From positions 62,001 through 126,000 of the forward strand of contig JADGRA010000066.1 of the NCBI GenBank assembly GCA_017881265.1: a DNA stretch of 64,000 nt. The letters are read 5' to 3'. This document shows positions 55,413 to 64,000 of this stretch, one piece after another (position 1 is the first letter of the stretch; the number at the start of each line of letters is the position of its first letter). A program made the translations under genes and the position numbers. A model generated the notes under the pieces. It was not told where the DNA came from. It did not search any database and saw only the letters and a program-made list of their open reading frames with translations. The stretch is from Myxococcaceae bacterium. GTDB lineage: Bacteria; Myxococcota; Myxococcia; Myxococcales; Myxococcaceae.

Positions 55413-56065
55413 TAGCCCACCTCCCGCTCGCTGGGCAGGTACCCGGAGGCGCTCGGCGGGTAGGCAAAGACTTGGGCGAGGTGGCCCGGCTGCGCGCGCA
55501 CCCGGGCGAGCCAGTCCACCACCGCCGGGTAACCTTCCAGCACGAAGCCCCCCTCATGCGCCAGGTGGGTGTAGGCGTAGAGGCAGATGTCCGCGACGCT
55601 GTAGCGGCCGCCGGCGAAGAAGGGCTGCGTCGCCAGCTGCTGCTGCATGACGGAGAGGACGGTTTGCCCGAGGCGCCGCTTGCCCTCCACCAGGGCCGGG
55701 TAGCGGGACAGCTTCCCCGTCAGCGTCCAGTGGCGCAGCGCCGCGATGCTGGGCTGGTGGGACTCCTGCTCGAAAAACATCCACCGCAGCGCCTGCGCCT
55801 GCGCCAGCGCGGTGTTGGGCCAGTAGGCCGTGCCCTGGGCCAGGTAGAAGAGGATGGCGTTGGACTCCGGAAGGAAGACGCCCGGACTCGGCTCCAGCAC
55901 CGGGACGGTGCCGCTTGGGTTCTTCTGGAGAAACGCCCCGGTGCGCGCCTCCCCGGCAAAAATGTCCACCCACTCCGTCTGGTAGGGCGTCCCCAGGTGG
56001 GCCAGCAGAAGACGGACTTTGTAGCCATTCTGCGAGGCGGCGTAGTCGTACAGGCGCATGGGCAT
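55412..56065 (-). CDS. Glutathione S-transferase family protein
   Basis: A 217-residue GST: N-terminal thioredoxin-like domain (MRLYDYAASQNGYKVRLLLAHLG; NPSGTVPVLEPSPGVFLPESNAIL, with the Pro and the ES glutathione-binding pair) and an all-helical C-terminal domain (GRYSVADICLYAYTHLA). The Ser in YAASQNGYKVR is the probable catalytic residue of the beta/theta-type class. Location directly upstream of ada suggests detoxification of alkylating agents together with their repair. Confidence 0.9.
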   Translation of the reverse strand: MPMRLYDYAASQNGYKVRLLLAHLGTPYQTEWVDIFAGEARTGAFLQKNPSGTVPVLEPSPGVFLPESNAILFYLAQGTAYWPNTALAQAQALRWMFFEQESHQPSIAALRHWTLTGKLSRYPALVEGKRRLGQTVLSVMQQQLATQPFFAGGRYSVADICLYAYTHLAHEGGFVLEGYPAVVDWLARVRAQPGHLAQVFAYPPSASGYLPSEREVG

Positions 56066-56145
56066 TCTCCGGTGGTTGGCAGCCCCCGGAAGACTTGCCT
56101 GCCCCGGCGCCGGCCCGCTCCCCGGTTGTTGCCTTCAAAGTCTCG

Positions 56146-56170
56146 TGAAGGGCCCCGTGGGGCCCCTTCA
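56146..56170 (-). terminator. Terminator hairpin over the spoIID-like stop codon
   Basis: TGAAGGGCCCC and GGGGCCCCTTCA pair almost completely (one bulged C, short loop). The right arm contains the stop codon of the gene at 56168-57238. On the - strand it is followed by CGAGACTTTG, a weak U-tract, and separates this operon from the GST-ada pair. Confidence 0.55.
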
Positions 56171-57238
56171 GCGCAGCGAGGCCAGCGGGAAGTAGTGCTG
56201 GAGAATTTCCCGGTACGTCTCTCCCCGCCCGGCGCGCAGCGCGGCGCCCGCCTGGCACAGGCCCAGGCCGTGCCCAAGTCCGGTTCCCTGCACCCGGACG
56301 GCTTGCCCCAAGGGAAGGAATTGGAAGCGGGCACTGCGCACCGCCCCCCAGCCGAGTGCCCGGTCCAGCACCCGGGCCACCGCGTCCCCGGCGGCAGCGC
56401 CACCCCCCGGCAAAAGTACCCGCACCACGTACCCGCCCTGGCCGACTTGGGCGTCCAGGGCCTCCGCCGCGAGGAGGGCCGGCGCCGGCGCCGCCAAAAG
56501 GGGCGCCAGCGCGCGCTGAAAGACGCCCAGCGGCACGTCCGCCTGCCAGCGGTGGGCGGGGCACCCGGTGTCCGGGACCGCGGCGGCGCCGGTGGCAGCG
56601 CTTCCGAAGACTTCCTCCGGCGCCCCGGTGTGGCCGCCACAGGCGGCGTGGAAGGGCGTCTCCGCGACGGCGCCTGAGGCCAGCACCAGCACCCGGCCCG
56701 CGGTGGCCGCAGCGGCGGCACTGGCCGCTGCGCGGTGGGCGGCGCTGACGCCGCTGCCGCGCAGCAGCTGGCAGTGGGCCAAGTCGCACACGTCCGCGTC
56801 GGCGTGCCGTGGCCCCTGGGCGAGGAAGAAGCTGCGCGCCACCACCGCCTGTGCCGCAAGCGCGGCCGCCGCCGTCCCGGGCGTCGTCTCGGCAGCCACC
56901 ACCTGGGCCACGTAGCCTTCCAAGGGAAGCAGCAGCACCAACGCCAGTTCCCCCCGGACGGCCCGCACCGACAGCGCGCCGCGGTAGTGGCGCGGCCCCT
57001 CCCCCGGCAGTCGCAACGTCCACGCTGCGTCGGCCAGGACGTACGGCTGGGCCACCTCCACCCCGTCCAACAACAGGCGGGAGGCGCTGGCCTCTAGGGA
57101 GTGCTGACTCGGGCCCTGCACGTCCAACTGCCGCGGGTGCAGGCGCTCCAGCAAGCGCACCCGCACCGGCGGCTGGGCGGAGGCCTGGGGCGCCAGCGCC
57201 AGCGCCGCCAGCAACAAGCCCCGGGCGGCCCCTCTCAC
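56168..57238 (-). CDS. SpoIID/LytB-domain protein
   Basis: A 356-residue secreted protein. Signal peptide: RGLLLAALALAPQASAQ. The SpoIID core is VAAETTPGTAAAALAAQAVVARSFFLAQ, CDLAHCQLLRG, ETPFHAACGGHTGAPEEVFG and the final GTGLGHGLGLCQAGA. SpoIID of Bacillus is a lytic transglycosylase acting on denuded glycan; LytB-type homologues enhance amidases. Here it lacks some acidic context to judge activity. GTG start overlaps the pbpC stop (GTGA), placing it third in a peptidoglycan operon. Confidence 0.87.
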   Translation of the reverse strand: MRGAARGLLLAALALAPQASAQPPVRVRLLERLHPRQLDVQGPSQHSLEASASRLLLDGVEVAQPYVLADAAWTLRLPGEGPRHYRGALSVRAVRGELALVLLLPLEGYVAQVVAAETTPGTAAAALAAQAVVARSFFLAQGPRHADADVCDLAHCQLLRGSGVSAAHRAAASAAAAATAGRVLVLASGAVAETPFHAACGGHTGAPEEVFGSAATGAAAVPDTGCPAHRWQADVPLGVFQRALAPLLAAPAPALLAAEALDAQVGQGGYVVRVLLPGGGAAAGDAVARVLDRALGWGAVRSARFQFLPLGQAVRVQGTGLGHGLGLCQAGAALRAGRGETYREILQHYFPLASLR

Positions 57239-59592
57239 CGGGGCCCGCCACGCACCTGGTAGTCGGCGCTGGCCAGGGCCCGTGTCCCGCCGGGCAGCCA
57301 CAATTCCACCCGGTGTCGCCCGCCGCGCGCCGGCAGCCGTCCGGTGAAGGGGGGAAGCAGCTGCAGGACGGCCCCCTCCTCGGTGCGCAACTCCAGGCGC
57401 AGGGCGCCGGGCGGCGGCCGGACGCGGACGGGGATGGACTGGGCGCTGTCGGGAAGGCCCGCTTCGAGGAGGTACTCGTCCCCGTCCTCTGGGCTGAGAA
57501 GCTGGGCCCGGCCTTCGGCCTGCGCCTCCTCCGGCCAGGGCCCGGCCTGCCAGCCTTGCGTCCGCGCCCAGGCGTAGAAGTCCGGGCCGACGTCCAGCAC
57601 GCTGTGGCGGGCCGGCCCCGTCCCACTCTCGCGGTGCATGGCGCAGTCCTCGCGCGGCGCGGTGCCGGGCAGAAACACTTCCTCCACGGCAGAGGGGCAG
57701 TGGCGCGAGGCGCGCTGGCCGGACAGCGCACACACCCGGACGTGCTGGAAGCGGCTCCTGTCCACCAGGGGACGCAACGGCCGCCCCCGCATGGCCAGCG
57801 CCAGAATGCGGGCGAAGATGGGGCCCGCCCCGGAAATGCCGGACACCTTGTGCATGGGCACGCCGTCGAAGTTGCCGGCCCACACCGCCACCGTCCGCTC
57901 GGCGGTGAAGCCCACCGTCCAGTTGTCCACGTAGGCCCGGGAGGTGCCCGTCTTGGCGGCCACCGGAAAGGACAGGCGCAGCGCGTTGTCCAGCCCGAAG
58001 GCCGGGGCCCGGGCCGCCTCGTCGGACAGCACGTCGGTGAGGAGGGCCACCGCGTCGCGCGGGAGAAAGCGGCGGGCTTGTAGTTCGCGCGGCACCGGCA
58101 GCGGCTGGCCCTGGGCGTCGCGCGCGGCCAGCACACTCACCAGCGGGCCCAGCACGCCCCCGCGGGCCAGGCCCCGGTAGGCCCGGGCCAATTCCCACAA
58201 CGAGACGTCGCCGTTCCCCAGCACCAGCCCTACCCCGTAGTGCGCGGCGTCCTGGGAGAGGGAGGCGAAGCCCGCCTCATGCAGCAGCGACAGGACGCGC
58301 TCGGCCCCCAGCGCATCCGCCAGGCGCACCGCCGGGACGTTGTAGCTGTTGGCCAGCGCGGCGCGCAGCCGCACCGGCCCGTGCACGTGCCGGTCGTAGT
58401 TGCGCGGGACATACTCCCCGCCGGGCGTGGACAGGTGCCACTCCACGTCGCTGAGGAGACTGGAGGCCGTCCAGCCTTCTGCCAGGGCCAGGCCATAGAC
58501 GAAGGGTTTGAGAGCGCTGCCCGGCTGGCGCAGCGCCCGGACGCCGTCGTTCTGCCCTTCGTGCTCGACGTCGGCGAAGTCCGCGCTGCCGGCGTAGGCC
58601 AGCACCTCCCCGGTGGCGTTGTCCACCACCAGCGCCGCGGCCTGGCCAATGCGGCCATCGGAGGCCAATTCGGCCCGCAGCGCCTCCTCCACCCCGCGCT
58701 GCAGCGTGGCGTCGATGGTGGTGACCACCTCGGCGGCCTGGGAGAGGCCGAGGCTGGCCCGCCGCCGCAGCAACTCCGTCACCAGGTGCGGTGCAGAAAA
58801 CGGGTGGACCGCCGACACGAGGTCCCACGGCGCAAGGGCGGCCACGCGCGCCGTCTCCGCGTCCAGGAAGCCCGCGCGGCCCATCGCTTGAAGGACAAGC
58901 TGCATGCGGCGGCGCGCCGCCTCCGGGCAGAGAGACGGGTCGCCGCTGGCCGGAGCGCGCGCCAGGCCGGCCAGCAGCGCCGCCTGCCCGACGGAAAGGG
59001 CCCACGCCGGCCGGCCGAAATACGCTTCGGCGGCCGCTTCCACGCCGCGCACGTCCCGGCCCAGCGCTACCCGGTCCAGGTAGGCCCGAAGCAGCGCTTC
59101 CCGCGGCAGGTGCACCGTCAGGCGCACCGCCCACAGTGCTTCCTGCAGCTTGCCCACAAGCGTGCGCTCCCGCGGGACCAGCTGGCGGGCCAGTTGCTGG
59201 GCCAGCGTCGAGGCGCCACTCACCACCCGGGCGGCGCGCAGGTTGTCGCGCACGGCCCGCGCCACCGCCAGCGGGTCGACGCCGGGGTGCCGGCCGAAGC
59301 GGCGGTCCTCCGCGGCGACGAAGGCCTGCACCAGCTGCTGCGGCGGCGGTGCGTCTACCGGCAGGGCCAGGGCGTGCCCGTCGGGGCTGGCCACCTCTCG
59401 CAGCACGCCCCCCGCGCGGTCCAGCACCCGCAGGCTGGTGAGAGGACTCTGCGTCAGCAGCCCTTGCGGCAACGGCAGCAGCACGAAGCCCGCTGCCACC
59501 GCCAGCCCGGCGAGGACAAGCACGGCCAACGCGCGTGCCGCCCGAGAGGCCCAGCAGCGGAGGTGTCCGCCCTTTGCCTGCGCCGTCTTCAC
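57235..59592 (-). CDS. pbpC: Penicillin-binding protein 1C
   Basis: A 785-residue class A PBP. Domains in order: one N-terminal membrane helix (ALAVLVLAGLAVAAGFVLLPL); glycosyltransferase GT51 with AAEDRRFGRHPGVDP and GASTLAQQLARQL; transpeptidase with SxxK in GSALKPFVYG, SxN in NSYNVPAV and KTGTS; and the PBP1C-specific C-terminal BiPBP_C domain. PBP1C with alpha-2-macroglobulin is the conserved pair that repairs the wall while trapping proteases, as in E. coli pbpC-yfhM. The GTG start overlaps the A2M stop (GTGA). Confidence 0.94.
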   Translation of the reverse strand: MKTAQAKGGHLRCWASRAARALAVLVLAGLAVAAGFVLLPLPQGLLTQSPLTSLRVLDRAGGVLREVASPDGHALALPVDAPPPQQLVQAFVAAEDRRFGRHPGVDPLAVARAVRDNLRAARVVSGASTLAQQLARQLVPRERTLVGKLQEALWAVRLTVHLPREALLRAYLDRVALGRDVRGVEAAAEAYFGRPAWALSVGQAALLAGLARAPASGDPSLCPEAARRRMQLVLQAMGRAGFLDAETARVAALAPWDLVSAVHPFSAPHLVTELLRRRASLGLSQAAEVVTTIDATLQRGVEEALRAELASDGRIGQAAALVVDNATGEVLAYAGSADFADVEHEGQNDGVRALRQPGSALKPFVYGLALAEGWTASSLLSDVEWHLSTPGGEYVPRNYDRHVHGPVRLRAALANSYNVPAVRLADALGAERVLSLLHEAGFASLSQDAAHYGVGLVLGNGDVSLWELARAYRGLARGGVLGPLVSVLAARDAQGQPLPVPRELQARRFLPRDAVALLTDVLSDEAARAPAFGLDNALRLSFPVAAKTGTSRAYVDNWTVGFTAERTVAVWAGNFDGVPMHKVSGISGAGPIFARILALAMRGRPLRPLVDRSRFQHVRVCALSGQRASRHCPSAVEEVFLPGTAPREDCAMHRESGTGPARHSVLDVGPDFYAWARTQGWQAGPWPEEAQAEGRAQLLSPEDGDEYLLEAGLPDSAQSIPVRVRPPPGALRLELRTEEGAVLQLLPPFTGRLPARGGRHRVELWLPGGTRALASADYQVRGGPR

Positions 59593-62500
59593 TTCTGGGC
59601 CAGGCTACCGTCGGCCACCACGCGGAAGGTGCCACCCTCGGAGCGGCCAAACACCTCCGGGGCGTACATTTCCTCGGCGTGGGCTGGCATCAGGACGAAG
59701 TCCCCCGGCGTGGTGGCCCGGGCAACAATGCTGGTGAGCTGGATGCCGGGCGGCAGGTGGTCGGCGAAGAGCACCACGCGGTCATCGCGGCGCTCGGTGT
59801 GGTTGAAGGGCGACCAGAAGCCCATGGCCCAGGGCGTGCTGCCCTCGCCGTCGTCGCCGCCGTCCTCCTCTGCCTCGTCCCCCCCGCCGGACCGCGCACC
59901 GGCCCCCCGGGCGGTGGTGGCGAGGGTGGTGTCCACCGCCTCGAGGCCCGCCGGCAGGGGAACGGCGATGGCCACGTTGGTGCGTTCCATGGACGTCGCC
60001 AGGCGCACCTGGACGCGCACCAGTTCCCCGGCCCGCACCGCCTTCACCTGGCCGCCGCCCGCGTACGGCTCCACCCAGCGCTGCACCACAATGCCTCTGT
60101 CCAGCGCCGTGGTGGGCATAGTGGCCGGCGCGTAGCGCAACAGCGCGCCGTAGTAGAGGACGCCGGCCCTGCCGTCCCGCCGGAAGTCGAGGGCCACCGG
60201 CCCGCCCGTGCGCGGCAGCTGCGGCAGCGGCACGCTGTGGCGCTGCACGTCGAGTGAGCGGCCCCGGAAGGGCGTCGCGACCAGGTCCTGCTTGTCCAGC
60301 GTCACCCGGCCGACGAAGTCCGGCGTGTCGCGCTCCTTCACCCGTGTCACCTCGGTCAGCGCCATGAGGGCAAAGGCCGCCTCCTGGGTGGTGCGGTAGC
60401 GCCCGTCGGCCCCGCGCACGCCGGTGAGGTAGCGAGCCATCTTCGCGACGTACGGGTGGTCCGGCGTGACGTCCGTGAGGGTGAGGAGCACGAGCGCCGT
60501 GGTGCGCACGTCGCTGGTCCAGCGGGAGGCGTAGGTGGCTGGATTCATCTCCTCGAAGTGCAGTCCGGCCGTGGACTCCTTGGCGCGGTCCATGACTTCC
60601 GCTAGCACGGTGCGGGCCTGGGCGCGGTCCCCGCCCCCGGTAAACATGGCGTCGGCCAGCATGGCCCGGGCGAAGAGGGGCAGCTGGTCTCGCCGCGAGA
60701 ACAGCTCGCCGTAGTAGGAGGCTTTGGGCGCCCCGGTGCGGGCCAGGGCCCACAGCGCAAAGGTGCGCGTCGTGTCGTCGAGGTGCCCGCCCCAGTAGCT
60801 GCAGCGCACCCCGATGCCCGAGGCCACTACGCGGGCCAGGAAGTCCTGCCCGCGCTTGAGCGCGGCTGCGTCCACCGGGTAGCCCACTTCCGCCGAGCGG
60901 CCCAGGGCCAGCACGGCGTAGGAGGAGGCCCACTCAGCCGAGCACCCGTCGCTGGACCAGTAGCGGTAGCCGCCGTCGAGGTTTTGCAGCCCCTCGATGG
61001 CCTTCACGGTGCGGCGGATGAGCGTGTCCGGGTCGTGCGCCCCCTGCTCGGCTAGGGCCCCCTCTCCGACCCACGCCGTGGCGGTGTCCGACTTCCAGGG
61101 GATGGCGAAGCGGCCGCTCAGCTCCCGCAGCGCGACGAAGGGGACCAGCCGCGAGGACAGCTGCTCGAGGCAGCCGTAGGGGTAGTCCACCAACTGGCGC
61201 ATGGCCTCGGAGAAGCCACCCAGGGCGGTGGAGGCCAACGTCACCTCGAGGCCCCCGACGTCCGGCCGCATGCCTGATGGCGGCACCAGCGCCTCGCGGC
61301 GCACGTCCGTCGTGTCCCCGGCCACCGCCACCGCCTCCAGGGCGGTGGGCAGCTGCACCGGGATGTGCTGCTCCAGCCCGTCGTGCTCGCCGCCGCCGCT
61401 GACGGAGAAGCGGAACACGGCCTCGCCGCGGGCCACCGCGCGGTAGCGGAAGCGCACCTCGCGCGGCCGCGCGTCGACAAGCGTCACCTGCTGGACCGCC
61501 GGCCCCTCCAGGACGAGGCCCTGGACGTCGGCCTTCACCTCCGCCTCCTTCACCTTGCCCCCGGGCGCATGCACCACCACCCCTGCCTCCACCACGTCCC
61601 CGACGCGTAGCAGCCGGGGAAGGGCCGGCAGGGCCAGCAGGGGCTTGCTGACGGTGACGTGTGACTCTCCACTGCCCAGCTGCTCGCCCCGGGTGAGGGC
61701 CACCGCCATCAACCGGTAGGTGGTGAGGTTGTCCGGCAGGGTGAATTCCACCTGCGCCCGCCCCTCGGCGTCGGTGAGGACGGCCGGGGCAAACAGCACC
61801 GTCGTCTTGAACTCGCTGCGAAAGCCGCTGCCGGCGCCCTCGCCGCCGCCGCCACCGCCGCCCCCCAGCCCCTTCTCTCCGTACAGCTTGCGCTGGACGA
61901 GGTGGACCAATGGCTCGCCCAGGCGGACGGACAGTCCCCGCAGCGGATGCACGGCTTCCATGACGTCGGGGACCTGGTAGCCGGTGAGGCGAAGCACGCC
62001 CTCGTCCACCGCCCACACCGTCACCTGGCTGGGCACCCCCTGGCCCTTCCAGTCCGTGACGTGCACGGCCACCCGGACTTTGTCCCGGGGGCGTCGTTCC
62101 GCGCCGTCGGGCGCCAGTTGCACGGCCAGACGCTTGCTCTTCTTCTCCACGCGCAGCTGCGCGTAGCCCACCCGCACCGTGGGACGGCCCGGGTCGTCGC
62201 GCAGGTCCGTCCCGGCGGGCTCCTCCACTCGGCCGCGCACCAGCACCACCGAGACGAAGACGTTGGGAATGTCCCCCTCGCCGAGCGGCACGTCCAGGGC
62301 GGTGGCAGCCCCCTGTAGCCTCACCCGCCTGGCGGTGAGGACGCCCTCGCGCTCCACGGTGAGGAGGGCTTCGGCGTCCGGGAAGGGACTCTTCACCAGC
62401 ACGCGCGCCGTCTCGCCCACGTCGTACAGCGCCTTGTCCGGAACGAGGTCGATGCGGTCGGTGTCGTTGCGCTGCCAGCTGACCCAGCCGCTGCCCAGCA

Positions 62501-64000
62501 CATACAGGCCGGCAGTGGTGGTTTGCGCGCGGCCACTGGCGTCATGCACCGTCGCCTTGAGGATGTAGAAGCCGCCCTCCTTCGGGGTGAAGGTGCAGCT
62601 GGCCGGGGTGGCCTCCGTCTTCACCTTGCAGCCGCCGGCGGCCTCCTCCACCGGCTCGCTCACCGTCGACCAGCGCTCCCCGACGCCCTTCTTGCGGATG
62701 AATTTCCAGTCGCGCCGGACGACGGACACCTCCACCTCGGTGCCCGCCTGCCGGGTGCCCGCGGGGGTGACGGCCACCACTTCCAGCGTGACGGGCTTCC
62801 CCGCCTCCGCGAAGCCGGTGCTGCGCGGACGCAGGCCCGCGTAGAGGGCTGCCGGGTGGACGGTGATGGCCACCCGGTTGGCCTGGCGCTGGCGACTCAC
62901 GTCGGTGACTTCCGCCTCGACGGTGTAGACGTAGGTGCGATCCCCGGGCGTCTCGGCCTTGCCAGCCTGCAGCGCCAGGACGCCCATGGAGTCCGTCTTC
63001 CCCTCGCCGGCGGCGAAGACGTCGGAGACGCGTTGGGGCGCCTCCTCGTCCCAGGCCGCCACCGTCTGGCCGAAGGCGAAGCCCTCGTTGCCGGCCGGCT
63101 CGAAGGAGAGGCTGTTGCGCATCACCGTCCAGCGGACCTCGGCAGAGGCCATGGCCCCGCCAAACAGGTAGCGGGCCAGCACCTGCGCCGTGACGGCGTC
63201 CCCACCGGCCATGTCCCGGGCGGGGCTGGAGACGTCCACCTTGAATTGGGGCGCCCGGTATTCCTCCACGCGGAAGGAGCCGGAGTAGCGGATGGGCTTC
63301 CCCTGCACTGTCGTGGAGGCGGTCACCTGGAAGGTGCCCAGCGGCAGGTCGCGGTCGAGCGCCACTTCGGTCGAGAAGGTGCCGTAGTCGTCCAGGCTGA
63401 GCGTCCGGCTCGCCACTTCCTTGCCGCGCGAGGTGACGACGCGCAGCTGCACCGGCGACCCCTTGGGCGGGCTGAGAATCTTCCCCAGCGCGCGGTAGCG
63501 GGCCAGTCCCTTGAGGAAGACGGTGTCCCCCGGGCGGTAGATGCCGCGGTCGGCAAACACCGTCCCGAGACTCTTCGGCGTCCGCCCGTCCCAGTCCGTG
63601 GGCAAGTCGAAGGCCCATGGGCCGAAGCCGCCCATCCAACTGGAGAGGGTGACGCCGGTGTCGCCGCCCAGGCTGGCCGCCACCAGCGCGAACGGCGGCT
63701 CCCAGACGTCCCGTCCCTCGGCGGACGGCAGCACTTCGGCCAGACCCGGAAGGCGCGCCAGCCCGTCGGTGTCGCTACGGCCCCGCCAGCGGACGGTGCC
63801 GGTGCGGTCGAGGAGTTGAAGGTCCGCACCCACCACCGGTTTTCCGTCCGACAGTCGCGTCACCCACACCGCGCTGGAGGTCGCGCCCAGCTTGGCGTGG
63901 ACGACCAGGTCCGTCAGCTGTCCGGACACGTGCCGGGTGCGGCGCCATTCGTCGGAGAGCTCCGGGGCGGTGAGTTCGGCAAAGAAGAGCGTCGTCCCCT
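59589..64000 (-). CDS. Alpha-2-macroglobulin family protein (5' end beyond window)
   Basis: A large A2M; the frame remains open to the last base, so the start lies outside and about 1470 residues are seen. Features: MG-type beta domains (GIYRPGDTVFLKGLARYR, MG1/2), a bait-region segment with a Gly run followed by GSGFRSEFKTTVLF, the MG7-like PDNLTTYRLMAVALT, the thioester CLEQ in DYPYGCLEQLSS (61161-61172) and the TED alpha-barrel (NLDGGYRYWSS). It is likely a periplasmic protease trap tied to the coupled PBP1C. Membrane anchor or signal peptide not visible because of the cut. Confidence 0.9.
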   Translation of the reverse strand, partial: GTTLFFAELTAPELSDEWRRTRHVSGQLTDLVVHAKLGATSSAVWVTRLSDGKPVVGADLQLLDRTGTVRWRGRSDTDGLARLPGLAEVLPSAEGRDVWEPPFALVAASLGGDTGVTLSSWMGGFGPWAFDLPTDWDGRTPKSLGTVFADRGIYRPGDTVFLKGLARYRALGKILSPPKGSPVQLRVVTSRGKEVASRTLSLDDYGTFSTEVALDRDLPLGTFQVTASTTVQGKPIRYSGSFRVEEYRAPQFKVDVSSPARDMAGGDAVTAQVLARYLFGGAMASAEVRWTVMRNSLSFEPAGNEGFAFGQTVAAWDEEAPQRVSDVFAAGEGKTDSMGVLALQAGKAETPGDRTYVYTVEAEVTDVSRQRQANRVAITVHPAALYAGLRPRSTGFAEAGKPVTLEVVAVTPAGTRQAGTEVEVSVVRRDWKFIRKKGVGERWSTVSEPVEEAAGGCKVKTEATPASCTFTPKEGGFYILKATVHDASGRAQTTTAGLYVLGSGWVSWQRNDTDRIDLVPDKALYDVGETARVLVKSPFPDAEALLTVEREGVLTARRVRLQGAATALDVPLGEGDIPNVFVSVVLVRGRVEEPAGTDLRDDPGRPTVRVGYAQLRVEKKSKRLAVQLAPDGAERRPRDKVRVAVHVTDWKGQGVPSQVTVWAVDEGVLRLTGYQVPDVMEAVHPLRGLSVRLGEPLVHLVQRKLYGEKGLGGGGGGGGEGAGSGFRSEFKTTVLFAPAVLTDAEGRAQVEFTLPDNLTTYRLMAVALTRGEQLGSGESHVTVSKPLLALPALPRLLRVGDVVEAGVVVHAPGGKVKEAEVKADVQGLVLEGPAVQQVTLVDARPREVRFRYRAVARGEAVFRFSVSGGGEHDGLEQHIPVQLPTALEAVAVAGDTTDVRREALVPPSGMRPDVGGLEVTLASTALGGFSEAMRQLVDYPYGCLEQLSSRLVPFVALRELSGRFAIPWKSDTATAWVGEGALAEQGAHDPDTLIRRTVKAIEGLQNLDGGYRYWSSDGCSAEWASSYAVLALGRSAEVGYPVDAAALKRGQDFLARVVASGIGVRCSYWGGHLDDTTRTFALWALARTGAPKASYYGELFSRRDQLPLFARAMLADAMFTGGGDRAQARTVLAEVMDRAKESTAGLHFEEMNPATYASRWTSDVRTTALVLLTLTDVTPDHPYVAKMARYLTGVRGADGRYRTTQEAAFALMALTEVTRVKERDTPDFVGRVTLDKQDLVATPFRGRSLDVQRHSVPLPQLPRTGGPVALDFRRDGRAGVLYYGALLRYAPATMPTTALDRGIVVQRWVEPYAGGGQVKAVRAGELVRVQVRLATSMERTNVAIAVPLPAGLEAVDTTLATTARGAGARSGGGDEAEEDGGDDGEGSTPWAMGFWSPFNHTERRDDRVVLFADHLPPGIQLTSIVARATTPGDFVLMPAHAEEMYAPEVFGRSEGGTFRVVADGSLAQK

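Overview
This 64 kb window is very GC-rich, with G or C in almost every third codon position, and is densely packed with short operons. Many stop/start pairs overlap as GTGA, ATGA or TAATG. The gene content points to a myxobacterium (Myxococcota, probably Myxococcia). The clues are a ferrochelatase with an internal Cys-rich segment like that known from Myxococcus xanthus, a reductase-ligase-ACP-acyltransferase megaenzyme resembling the myxobacterial ether-lipid enzyme ElbD, many lipoproteins, a SWIB-domain protein, and abundant secreted peptidases. I saw no rRNA, tRNA, CRISPR array, insertion sequence or prophage, so this looks like ordinary chromosome.

Layout. 1-7.7 kb (+): end of a DsbA-like protein, an MDR oxidoreductase, a lipoprotein, an SDR, a DUF885 lipoprotein with an altered metal site, a DoxX-like protein, an ACT protein, an M64 peptidase, CrcB and an NTF2-like protein. 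7.8-17.7 kb: GlpD, a TSUP exporter, SthA, an HpcH/HpaI-type aldolase behind a highly structured leader, a GH63-like glucosidase and an EamA exporter. 17.8-22 kb (+): a secreted unknown, an M1 peptidase and a membrane protein. 22-24.7 kb (-): acyl-CoA dehydrogenase, DUF6285 and phosphotransferase. 24.8-27.5 kb (-): a two-component system with a Spy/CpxP-like sensor and a small membrane protein. 27.6-28.8 kb (-): an alkyltransferase-like domain without its Cys, fused to AlkA. 28.8-33.4 kb (-): an ABC transporter with GldG-like and DUF4340 partners. 33.4-42.7 kb: TIGR01777 protein, TsaC/Sua5 (apparent CTG start), HemH, ApaG, TerC, GlgX, a zinc-finger membrane protein, DoxX and SWIB. 42.8-54.3 kb (+): an ElbD-like lipid cluster (epimerase, HAD hydrolase, LarA-like protein, megaenzyme, second reductase, GT39-type transferase), interrupted by a reversed subclass B3 metallo-beta-lactamase-fold gene. 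54.3-64 kb (-): Ada with a GST, then SpoIID/LytB, PBP1C and an alpha-2-macroglobulin that runs off the window.

How they may work together. The lipid cluster could activate, reduce and esterify fatty acids to make unusual (perhaps ether) lipids. The A2M-PBP1C-SpoIID unit is an envelope defence and peptidoglycan module. Two separate loci handle DNA alkylation damage (Ada plus GST; the AlkA fusion). The Spy-like sensor, regulator and kinase form an envelope-stress circuit whose promoter carries CpxR-box-like repeats. Functions of the DUF885, aldolase-like, zinc-finger and small hypothetical proteins are not established.
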